Assembly: GCF_034058155.1 (NCBI RefSeq)
Contig: NZ_CP139148.1
Coordinates: forward strand, 2,294,001-2,358,000
Reading direction: 5' to 3'
DNA from: Flavobacterium sp. KACC 22761
Lineage (GTDB): Bacteria > Bacteroidota > Bacteroidia > Flavobacteriales > Flavobacteriaceae
Length of the DNA stretch: 64,000 nucleotides
In this document: positions 29,501-36,753 of the stretch, piece after piece
Layout: each line of letters begins with the position of its first letter
How positions within the stretch are numbered: the first letter of the stretch is position 1
Program-made: the position numbers and the translations under genes
The notes under the pieces: generated by a model
Database searches by the model: none
Told to the model about the DNA's origin: nothing
Seen by the model: the letters and a program-made list of their open reading frames with translations, nothing else

Positions 29501-32500
29501 CTGGATGTTTGAGTGCATCTTCTACACCAGTAACTGTGACAGTAAATACTATTCCTTCAGCTCCGACAGCTTCAGATCAGGCATTCTGTTCAGTTGATGC
29601 AAAAACAGTTGGTGACCTATCACCTTCAGGAGCTGGAATCAAATGGTACAGTTCCAATTCAGCAAGCACTGCATATACAGGCACAGAAACATTGTCAACA
29701 GGAACTTATTATGTGAGCCAGACAACCAGCGGATGCGAGAGCGCGAGAACTGCTGTAAATGTTACAGTTGATCCAAAACAGGCTGATGTTGTAACGAATG
29801 CAACAATCTGCTCAGGAGAGACCTATACATGGACAGCCAACAATACCGCCTACAGCACAACGCAAAACGGAACGAGGATCAGCAACAACGGATGCACGGC
29901 AGACCAGGTGCTGAACCTGACTGTCACTCCGAAGCCTGCAGATGTGGTAACAAATGCAACGATCTGTTCAGGAGAGACTTATACATGGACAGCCAACAAT
30001 ACGGTCTACAGCACAACGCAAAGCGGAACCAGAATCTCAAACAACGGCTGTACTGCAGACCAGGTCCTTAACCTGACAGTAAATCCTTTGCCGGCAACGC
30101 CAAGCATTTCTGCCGGAGGTCCGACAACATTCTGTACAGGAGGAAATGTTGTTCTGACTTCAACCAGCGGAACAGGATATCTATGGTCTAATGGAGCAAC
30201 TACGCAATCAATCACGGTTTCAAATACAGGAAATTATAGTGTCCAAGTAACGAATGCTTCTGGATGTTTGAGTGCATCTTCTACACCAGTAACTGTGACA
30301 GTAAATACTATTCCTTCAGCTCCGACAGCTTCAGATCAGGCATTCTGTTCAGTTGATGCAAAAACAGTTGGTGACCTATCACCTTCAGGAGCTGGAATCA
30401 AATGGTACAGTTCCAATTCAGCAAGCACTGCATATACAGGCACAGAAACATTGTCAACAGGAACTTATTATGTGAGCCAGACAACCAGCGGATGCGAGAG
30501 CGCGAGAACTGCTGTAAATGTTACAGTTGATCCAAAACAGGCTGATGTTGTAACGAATGCAACAATCTGCTCAGGAGAGACCTATACATGGACAGCCAAC
30601 AATACCGCCTACAGCACAACGCAAAACGGAACGAGGATCAGCAACAACGGATGCACGGCAGACCAGGTGCTGAACCTGACTGTCACTCCGAAGCCTGCAG
30701 ATGTGGTAACAAATGCAACGATCTGTTCAGGAGATACCTATACATGGGCAGTGAACAATACCGCCTACAGCACAACGCAAAGCGGAACCAGAATCTCAAA
30801 CAACGGCTGTACTGCAGACCAGGTGCTGAACCTGACTGTCACTCCGAAGCCTGCAGATGTGGTCACGAATGCAACAATCTGTTCAGGAGAGACTTATACA
30901 TGGGCAGCCAACAATACCGCCTACAGCACAACGCAAAACGGAACGAGGATCAGCAACAACGGATGCACGGCAGACCAGGTGCTGAATCTGACTGTTACTC
31001 CGAAGCCTGCAAAAATAATAACCACGGCAACAATCTGCTCTGGTGACACTTATACATGGTCGGCAAATTCGACAGATTATACAATCAGCGGGACTTATCC
31101 GATTCTGAATAATGGATGCACGGCTGATCAGGAGCTTCAATTGACGGTGACTACTGTTGCAAGCCCAATAGTTGGCTTAATTACACAACCAACTTGTTCA
31201 TCAGCGACGGCTAGTGTTGAATTAAGCGGTTTGCCAACAGGAAATTGGACTATTAATCCAGGGAATATAACAGGAAATACTCCGACAATTACAATCACTG
31301 GTTTGATGGTAGGTAACACTTATAATTATAAGGTAACAGATAATTTAGGTTGCGAATCAGCGGCTTCTTCTGACATTAAAATCTTAGATTATATTTGTGC
31401 TGAGAACGATACTCCATCTACAATAAATGGAGCAGCAGGAGGAACTATTTCAACTGTTTTTGTTAATGACAAAATAAATGGGTCTTCATTTTTACCAACA
31501 GATATTACTGTATCAACAGGTTCGCTTCCAGCAGGAATAGTATTTAATTCTGATGGAACAATTACGGTCGCACCTAATACAAGTGCGGGAACACATTTAA
31601 TTACCTATACAATTTGTATGACTGCAAATGCTAGTATTTGTGATTCTGCAACAGTAGAGATAGTAATTGAAAGACCAATAATCCACGCGGTGACTGAAAC
31701 AACAACAGCCATCAACAGCAATGCGGGAGGCACGACAATATCTTTGACAGCCAATGACACGCTGAACGGGACTCCGGTTGTGGTCGGGACAGGCGCAGGA
31801 GAAGTGAGCTTCACTTTGGTAAGCACGCTTCCGGCAGGACTTACGGTTAATGCAGACAAGACAATCACAGTAGCACCAGGCACAGCCTCAGGAAGCTACG
31901 AGGTGGAATACACGATCTGCGACAACGACCATGCGCTTAACTGCGATACGGTAAAAAGCTATATCATTGTTGATGGCGATGTTTTGGTTGCCAATGCAGA
32001 CAATCCTGCTGTAGTGACACAGTCATCATCGGCCCAGACAATTATTACAGTAATCAGCAACGATATCAGAAACGGAAATCCGTTGACGGCATCGGAGGTA
32101 AACATAAAGACAACAACAGCGGATCCTTCAGGTTACCTGATTTTGGATCCAACAACTGGAATTGTGACGCTTGGCGCAAATGCTCCGGCGGGCACTTATA
32201 CTTTGACGTATTCGATCTGCGACAAGACCAATGCATCGAACTGTTCGACAGCAACAGTAACCTTGATAGTGAATGCTCCAGTTGTGATCCCTGTAATCGA
32301 CGCTGTAACCGAAATCACGACGGCAATCAACAGCAACAACGGAGGCACGACGATCTCATTGACTGCAAACGACACGCTGAACGGAAGTCCGGTAACGGTA
32401 GGAACAGGCGCAGGCGAAGTGACCTTCACTTTAGTGAGCACGCTTCCGACAGGCCTTACGCTTAATGCAGATAAGACCATTACGGTAGCTCCGGGCACAG

Positions 32501-35500
32501 CCTCAGGAAGCTATGAAGTGGAATACACGATCTGCGACAATGATCATGCGCTGAACTGCGATACAGTGAAGAGCTACGTTAAGGTTGTAGGCGATGTTTT
32601 GGTAGCCAATGCAGATAATCCAACTGCAGTGACACAGTCATCATCGGCTCAGACGATCATTACAGTAATCAGCAACGACACCAGAAACGGAAATCCGTTG
32701 ACGGCATCGGAGGTAGACATAAAGACAACAACAGCGGATCCTTCAGGTTACCTGATTTTGGATCCAACAACTGGAATTGTGACGCTTGACGCAAATGCTC
32801 CGGCGGGCACTTATACTTTGACGTATTCGATCTGCGACAAGACCAATGCATCCAACTGCTCTACGGCTGCAGTAACCTTGACGGTGAATGCTCCGGTTGT
32901 GATCCCTGCAATCGACGCGGTGAACGAAATCACGACGGCAATCAACAGCAACAACGGAGGCACGACGATCTCATTGACTGCAAACGACACGCTGAACGGA
33001 ACTCCGGTTGCGGTCGGGACAGGCGCAGGAGAAGTGAGCTTCACTTTGGTAAGCACGCTTCCATCAGGCCTTACGCTTAATGCAGACAAGACAATTACAG
33101 TAGCACCAGGCACAGCATCAGGAAGCTACGAGGTAGAATATACGATCTGCGACAATGATCATGCACTGAACTGCGATACAGTGAAGAGCTACGTTCAGGT
33201 TGTGGGAGATGTTTTGGTAGCCAATGCAGACAATCCTGCTTCGGTTGCACAGTCAACGACAGCTCAGACAATCATCACAGTTGTGGACAACGACACCAGA
33301 AACGGACAGCCGTTGACGGCATCCGAAGTAAAAATAACGACGACAGTTGCGGATCCATCAAGATATTTAGTTTTAGATCCGACGACTGGAACAGTGACGC
33401 TTGGCGCAAATGCTCCGGCGGGCATTTATACTTTGACGTATTCGATCTGCGACAAGACCAATGCATCGAACTGTTCGACAGAAACAGTAACCTTGACGGT
33501 GAATGCTCCGGTTGTGATCCCTGCAATCGACGCGGTGAACGAAACCACGACAGCGATCAACAGCAACAACGGAGGCACGACGATCTCATTGACTGCAAAC
33601 GACACGTTGAACGGGACTCCGGTTGTGGTTGGGACAGGCGCAGGCAAAGTGACCTTCACACTAGTGAGCACGCTTCCATCAGGACTTACGCTTAATGCAG
33701 ATAAGACCATTACAGTAGCTCCGGGTACAGCATCAGGAAGCTATGAAGTGGAATACACGATCTGCGACAACGACCACGCATTGAACTGCGATACGGTGAA
33801 GAGCTATATTATTGTTGTGGGTGATTTACTAGTATTGAAAGATGATTTGGCTGGTCCAATTGCGGGAGTTAATCACTCAGTAAATGTTATTAATGTTTTA
33901 GCAAATGATACTAAAAACGGATTACCAATTGCAGCTTCTGATGTAAATCTTTCAGTAACGGTTGTAGATCCAGCTGGATATTTAACTTTAAATCCAGACG
34001 GTATGATAGTTCTGAAAGAAAATGCACCAGCAGGAACTTATGGATTAACTTATCAAGTTTGTGAATTGAATACATCAAATTGTAAAACAGCCGAGGTTAA
34101 AGTTACAGTGGTTCTCCCAACAATGACAGTTACAGCAAATAGTTATTGTTCTAATGATGTTCCGTACGTGTCATACAATGTAACACCAGATAATTTTACT
34201 ACAAATAATTTATTGACTGTAAAATGGATTGATAGTGATAATAATGTGGTAGCAACTCAAACTAATTTGCCTTTAAGTGGAAGCATTTTATGGCCGGGAG
34301 CAATTGTAGACAGCAACGGAATTGGTGTAGATTGGCCAGGATGGTTACTGGCAAACGGACAATGGATAGAAGGTGCTGACGGATTTGAAAAAACAAGAAC
34401 TGGTGTAACAGTCGAGTTTTCATTAAATCCTACAGCTAGTATAGTTGTAAATTATCCGCCGGCAACTCCACAATGTAATGCAAAACCAACATTTGTAATC
34501 AAAGCGAACAATGACAACGCAGGACCAATCGATGCTAAAAAAGGTATTAGCACTGCATTGAATATATTTAGCAATGACCGTTTGAATGGAGTTGTAGTAA
34601 ATCAAACAGCAATTGTTTTAAGTACTGTAGTTGCAAACCCTAATTTGATTTTAAATGCAGATGGTTCTGTTGATGTAAAATCAGGAACGCCATCTGGTAC
34701 ATATCAATTGACGTATCAAATTTGCGAAGCTTCAAACTTATCAAATTGCAGTCAAGCGGTTGTTAATGTAACGGTAGTTAACTCAGAAGATCCGGCACCA
34801 ACGGCACAGATTGTTACGAAAGACGATCTGCAAGTAAGTGTTGATGGTGTTAACGGGCAGCTTGAGTTTGTAAATGTTTTAGATAATGATTTAGTGAACG
34901 GCTTGCCAATTGATCCATCAAATGTGGTGATTTCTAATACGCCAAAAAGTCCATATTTTGAATTTAATGCAGACGGAACAGTAAATGTGAAACCAAATAC
35001 ACCTGGAGGAACTTATGTTTTAGTTTATCAAGTATGCGAAAAAGCAAATGCATCAAATTGCAGTTCATCGACATTGAATGTTTTTGTTGAAGTTCCAAAT
35101 ATTGCGATTATCAAAACCGCTGTATTTAATGACGAAAACGCAAATGGATTTGCAAATGCAGGTGAAACGATCACTTATAAATTTAAAGTAACCAATACAG
35201 GGAATGTTGCTTTAAAAGGAATTACAATTACAGATCCGCTGCTAGGTGTGGTTGTTTCTGGACAAGCAATTAATTTGGAAGTAGGGGAATCAAATGAAAA
35301 TAATTTTACAGCTAAATATAAAGTTACTCAAAACGATATTATTGCTGGTAAAGTAAGCAATCAAGCAACTGCTCTTGGAAAAAGTGCAAGAGGAGTTGAA
35401 GTTGATGATAAATCTGATGATGTGAGCAATACAGGAGATAATCCGACAGTGTTAGATTTAGATGGCTGTGAGGTAAAAGTACTGAATGCTTTTTCTCCAA

Positions 35501-35772
35501 ACGGAGATTTGAAAAATGCCAGATTCTATATTCAAGGAATAGAATGTTATCCTGAAAATACGGTTGAAATTTACAATCGCTGGGGTGTCTTGGTATTTGA
35601 TATTGATCATTACAATAATGAAGACCGAGTTTTTGTTGGGTTCTCGGGAGGAAGAGCTACAGTAAAAGAATCAGATGGATTACCGGGAGGAACTTATTTC
35701 TACACGTTGAAATATAAAGATTCTGATTCAAATCAGCACGAGCAATCAGGTTACTTGTATCTAAATAAATAA
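23578..35772 (+). CDS. Giant repeat-built surface adhesin with T9SS type-B C-terminal signal
   Basis: About 4064 residues from ATG 23578 (a TTG at 23572 is also in frame). A signal peptide ends near SASAQ at residue ~33. Residues ~35-460 look like an IgGFc-binding-type domain. A DUF11-like domain follows (~540-660), then five Ig-like repeats of ~75 residues with FCxxDxKxVxDL (~820-1190). Next come 17 units of 52 residues and three 149-residue blocks (nt 27163-31155), then 205-residue cadherin-like units (nt 31687-33822). A second DUF11/DUF7507-like domain precedes the end. The last ~100 residues (NAFSPNGD, EIYNRWGVLVF, LPGGTYFYTLKY) are the gliding-associated type-B T9SS sorting domain. SprF-like and OmpA genes follow. 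A SprB-like adhesin role is inference. Confidence 0.9.
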   Translation: MRNSTFNQSRFSRLNFFIAFLLLISFSASAQFYTKHYIAPAPWQYFSKSNEIVIATNSSTPVSIKLYRSNGVLETTLSAVKGAPAIYRFQLLARDLPMYALNTVISGAGLIVESAGPTSVNLRNVASDENSGENNDRYLKGNAALTSFGDAGLGVRFRVGYYRDGSLGNFGGYGDQRPIYSIMATADNTTVKINNVVATTLNAGQSYLFKADIGTLVESSSPTVMNTAAGIDTPDGCGDSAYNQIPPEAVLGTEYFIERGKGNNTAEQTTIVATKDNTNVVIDTYSTTGAVVGTTTVTLATAGSFHTFSNGSLNTPFSASRVSSDKRIVVYSGTAQSCEVDISTIAPVSECGGSNFIETAKFRNYGTGTLPYFGYILLRSATDPVLVNGTNIESFSGISARHQLGTTGWYIINFEDTQIGSPNVLSLTSNTKMTVSIVQQGGGFSMAGFFSNFAAQPDEPSLTYISGGGCTNNTAELTTPPNFDPYQWYFNGVAISGANSSTYTATKTGNYTVSSTLACGAQTQSKPVNVILCTDLGITKTVDNATPCIDSNVEFTVKVSNLGGNNVSGVSVNDLLPSGYTYVSVAPSVGVYDSTAGTWSIGDVDAQSSVTLKITATVKSSGNYTNTATLPASIDTNTANNSASAAVNPKPSNLVVTNPTAVCSPSTVDLTASTITAGSTGNLTLSYWTDALATSPYTSATTASAGTYYIKAVSSDGCIFIKPVVVTMNTQPSTPNVTSRTSGATITNGSISCFGGNSITLRATNSSGYLWSTGETSRDIVVTADGVYSVKVMNSSNCVSNSSSAVTITFVPTAPTASNQTFCSSENKKVGDLVATGNNIKWYSSNSGGTALSTNQNLPTTAGTYNYFASQTSANNCESARTQIVVTINNTSSAPTASAQSFCAADNKKVGDLSPNGSTIKWYSASSGGLALSANQVLATGTYYVSQTVNSCGESARTSVAVTINNVPSAPTASSQTFCVNDGKTVNDLAVTLTAGSTKKWYNALTGGTAYTGTELLTTRTYYVSQSNACGESTRTAVAVTVNTTTAPTSSSQTFCAIDNKTVNDLAVNLISGATKKWYNANTGGTAYTGTETLNTGIYYVSQTLNSCESARTAVVVTVYNTAAPTANSQTFCADDAKKVSDLTVTSGTNLKWYNASTGGTQYTGNEILSSNNYYVSQTVNNCESTRTLVSVTVNPTPATPSINAGGSTTFCTGGNVVLTSTSGIGYLWSNGATTQSITVSNSGNYSVQVKNASGCLSASSTPVTVTVNTIPSAPIASDQAFCSVDAKTVSDLSPSGAGIKWYSSNSASTAYTGTETLSTGTYYVSQTTSGCESARTAVNVTVAPKPADVVTNSTICSGETYTWTANNTVYSTTQSGTRISNNGCTADQVLNLTVTPKPADVVTNATICSGDTYTWTANNTAYSTTQNGTRISNNGCTADQVLNLTVTPKPADVVTTASICSGETYTWTANNTAYSTTQNGTRISNNGCTADQVLNLTVTPKPADVVTNATICSGETYTWAVNNTAYSTTQSGTRISNNGCTADQVLNLTVTPKPADVVTNATICSGETYTWTANNTSYSTTQSGTRISNNGCTADQVLNLTVTPKPADVVTNATICSGDTYTWTANNTAYSTTQNGTRISNNGCTADQVLNLTVTPKPADVVTTASICSGETYTWTANNTAYSTTQNGTRISNNGCTADQVLNLTVTPKPADVVTNATICSGETYTWAVNNTAYSTTQSGTRISNNGCTADQVLNLTVTPKPADVVTNATICSGETYTWTANNTSYSTTQSGTRISNNGCTADQVLNLTVTPKPADVVTNATICSGETYTWTANNTAYSTTQNGTRISNNGCTADQVLNLTVTPKPADVVTNATICSGETYTWAVNNTVYSTTQSGTRILNNGCTADQVLNLTVNPLPATPSISAGGPTTFCTGGNVVLTSTSGTGYLWSNGATTQSITVSNTGNYSVQVTNASGCLSASSTPVTVTVNTIPSAPTASDQAFCSVDAKTVGDLSPSGAGIKWYSSNSASTAYTGTETLSTGTYYVSQTTSGCESARTAVNVTVDPKQADVVTNATICSGETYTWTANNTAYSTTQNGTRISNNGCTADQVLNLTVTPKPADVVTNATICSGETYTWTANNTVYSTTQSGTRISNNGCTADQVLNLTVNPLPATPSISAGGPTTFCTGGNVVLTSTSGTGYLWSNGATTQSITVSNTGNYSVQVTNASGCLSASSTPVTVTVNTIPSAPTASDQAFCSVDAKTVGDLSPSGAGIKWYSSNSASTAYTGTETLSTGTYYVSQTTSGCESARTAVNVTVDPKQADVVTNATICSGETYTWTANNTAYSTTQNGTRISNNGCTADQVLNLTVTPKPADVVTNATICSGDTYTWAVNNTAYSTTQSGTRISNNGCTADQVLNLTVTPKPADVVTNATICSGETYTWAANNTAYSTTQNGTRISNNGCTADQVLNLTVTPKPAKIITTATICSGDTYTWSANSTDYTISGTYPILNNGCTADQELQLTVTTVASPIVGLITQPTCSSATASVELSGLPTGNWTINPGNITGNTPTITITGLMVGNTYNYKVTDNLGCESAASSDIKILDYICAENDTPSTINGAAGGTISTVFVNDKINGSSFLPTDITVSTGSLPAGIVFNSDGTITVAPNTSAGTHLITYTICMTANASICDSATVEIVIERPIIHAVTETTTAINSNAGGTTISLTANDTLNGTPVVVGTGAGEVSFTLVSTLPAGLTVNADKTITVAPGTASGSYEVEYTICDNDHALNCDTVKSYIIVDGDVLVANADNPAVVTQSSSAQTIITVISNDIRNGNPLTASEVNIKTTTADPSGYLILDPTTGIVTLGANAPAGTYTLTYSICDKTNASNCSTATVTLIVNAPVVIPVIDAVTEITTAINSNNGGTTISLTANDTLNGSPVTVGTGAGEVTFTLVSTLPTGLTLNADKTITVAPGTASGSYEVEYTICDNDHALNCDTVKSYVKVVGDVLVANADNPTAVTQSSSAQTIITVISNDTRNGNPLTASEVDIKTTTADPSGYLILDPTTGIVTLDANAPAGTYTLTYSICDKTNASNCSTAAVTLTVNAPVVIPAIDAVNEITTAINSNNGGTTISLTANDTLNGTPVAVGTGAGEVSFTLVSTLPSGLTLNADKTITVAPGTASGSYEVEYTICDNDHALNCDTVKSYVQVVGDVLVANADNPASVAQSTTAQTIITVVDNDTRNGQPLTASEVKITTTVADPSRYLVLDPTTGTVTLGANAPAGIYTLTYSICDKTNASNCSTETVTLTVNAPVVIPAIDAVNETTTAINSNNGGTTISLTANDTLNGTPVVVGTGAGKVTFTLVSTLPSGLTLNADKTITVAPGTASGSYEVEYTICDNDHALNCDTVKSYIIVVGDLLVLKDDLAGPIAGVNHSVNVINVLANDTKNGLPIAASDVNLSVTVVDPAGYLTLNPDGMIVLKENAPAGTYGLTYQVCELNTSNCKTAEVKVTVVLPTMTVTANSYCSNDVPYVSYNVTPDNFTTNNLLTVKWIDSDNNVVATQTNLPLSGSILWPGAIVDSNGIGVDWPGWLLANGQWIEGADGFEKTRTGVTVEFSLNPTASIVVNYPPATPQCNAKPTFVIKANNDNAGPIDAKKGISTALNIFSNDRLNGVVVNQTAIVLSTVVANPNLILNADGSVDVKSGTPSGTYQLTYQICEASNLSNCSQAVVNVTVVNSEDPAPTAQIVTKDDLQVSVDGVNGQLEFVNVLDNDLVNGLPIDPSNVVISNTPKSPYFEFNADGTVNVKPNTPGGTYVLVYQVCEKANASNCSSSTLNVFVEVPNIAIIKTAVFNDENANGFANAGETITYKFKVTNTGNVALKGITITDPLLGVVVSGQAINLEVGESNENNFTAKYKVTQNDIIAGKVSNQATALGKSARGVEVDDKSDDVSNTGDNPTVLDLDGCEVKVLNAFSPNGDLKNARFYIQGIECYPENTVEIYNRWGVLVFDIDHYNNEDRVFVGFSGGRATVKESDGLPGGTYFYTLKYKDSDSNQHEQSGYLYLNK
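27163..31155 (+). repeat. Array of 156-nt (52-residue) units with interspersed 447-nt blocks
   Basis: Units start at PKPADVV and end at LNLTVT. Eleven run in tandem at 27610-29325, two at 29773-30084 and four at 30532-31155 (the last one diverged). A 447-nt block encoding two Ig-like modules precedes each group (27163-27609, 29326-29772, 30085-30531). Units 2-5 (27766-28389) recur as units 6-9 with a period of 624 nt and almost no difference. The 759-nt segment from 29326 also recurs at 30085. Each unit carries two conserved Cys (ICSG, NNGC). Confidence 0.95.
31687..33822 (+). repeat. 3.5 copies of a 615-nt (205-residue) cadherin-like double module
   Basis: Copies start at 31687, 32302, 32917 and 33532, the last being about half. 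Each full copy has two ~100-residue halves, one with TTISLTANDTLNG and one with LVANADNP, both ending in a YTICDN / YSICDK strand. Looser versions of the same module flank the array on both sides in A/T-rich sequence. Confidence 0.93.
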
Positions 35773-35782
35773 AAAAAATAAT

Positions 35783-35815
35783 AAACGGCTTGACTTTTAG
35801 CTGAGCCGTTTTTTA
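35783..35815 (+). terminator. Weak terminator between adhesin and SprF-like gene
   Basis: An 8-bp stem AAACGGCT / AGCCGTTT (35783-35790 with 35804-35811) with a 13-base loop and a T run. The long loop suggests partial read-through into the downstream genes. Confidence 0.55.
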
Positions 35816-35826
35816 AAGCTTACTAA

Positions 35827-36741
35827 ATGAAAAAATTAATTTTAATTTTCATGTTTTTTTCGGTTGTGTGTTCCGCTCAGCAGGATGCGCAGTACACGCA
35901 ATATATGTATAATACAATTTCGGTGAATCCCGCTTATGCAGGTTCTAGAGGCGTTTTAAGTTTGTTTGGATTGTATCGTACACAATGGATCGGACTTGAT
36001 GGCGCGCCAGAAACAAGTACATTTTCATTAAACACTCCTTTAAGCACTAACAGTAAATTAGGATTAGGTGTTTCTTTGGTCAATGATAAAATCGGACCAA
36101 CAGTTGAAAACACTTTATCTGCAGATTTGTCTTATAGTATTCCAACTTCTGAATCATTTAAACTTTCATTCGGAGTAAAAGCAACTGCGAATCTTTTTAA
36201 TCTTGATGTAAGCAAATTGAGTTTCGAAAACCAAGGAGAGGAGCAATTTCAAGATTTGCAAAATAAATTTTCGCCAAATGTTGGTGCCGGAGTTTATTGG
36301 CATTCAGACAGAGCTTATTTAGGATTTTCCATACCTAATTTTATCGAAACCAATCGCTATGACGATAATACGACTGCTATTTTTAAAGACAAAATAAATT
36401 ATTATTTAATTGCGGGTTATGTATTTAATCTGGACAAATTAGAATACATAAGATTCAAACCAGCATTATTAACCAAAATGGTTCAAGGAGCACCGTTGCA
36501 AGTAGATGTTTCGGGGAATTTTATGTTCTATGATAAATTTACTGTCGGTCTTGCTTATCGTTGGAGTGCTTCAGTAAGTGCAATGGCTGGTTTTCAGGTA
36601 TCAAAAGGAATGTATATTGGTTACGGATATGATCATGAAACAACCAATTTAAGACGATACAATTCAGGATCTCATGAAATTTTCCTTCGTTACGAGTTTT
36701 TCAACAGTTATAAAAAAATGATCTCTCCAAGATTCTTCTAA
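35827..36741 (+). CDS. PorP/SprF family outer-membrane protein
   Basis: A 304-residue protein with a signal peptide (ends near CSAQQ) and the family start QDAQYTQYMYNTISVNPAYAGSRG. The rest reads as an outer-membrane beta barrel ending in an aromatic-rich strand. SprF-like proteins are needed for secretion or anchoring of type-B-signal adhesins such as SprB, and their genes usually follow the adhesin gene directly, as here (54-base gap). It is therefore the likely dedicated partner of the upstream giant protein; that pairing is inference from order. Confidence 0.92.
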   Translation: MKKLILIFMFFSVVCSAQQDAQYTQYMYNTISVNPAYAGSRGVLSLFGLYRTQWIGLDGAPETSTFSLNTPLSTNSKLGLGVSLVNDKIGPTVENTLSADLSYSIPTSESFKLSFGVKATANLFNLDVSKLSFENQGEEQFQDLQNKFSPNVGAGVYWHSDRAYLGFSIPNFIETNRYDDNTTAIFKDKINYYLIAGYVFNLDKLEYIRFKPALLTKMVQGAPLQVDVSGNFMFYDKFTVGLAYRWSASVSAMAGFQVSKGMYIGYGYDHETTNLRRYNSGSHEIFLRYEFFNSYKKMISPRFF

Positions 36742-36753
36742 TTCGATACAATC

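Noticed and set aside
27163..31155. Regular repeats that might be mistaken for a CRISPR array
   Set aside because: Units are 156 nt, coding, in frame and without spacer-repeat alternation; no cas genes are nearby.
31605..33710. Several minus-strand ORFs of 60-100 codons in the 615-nt repeats
   Set aside because: They recur with the same period as the adhesin repeats and have no independent signals, so they are by-products of the repeats.
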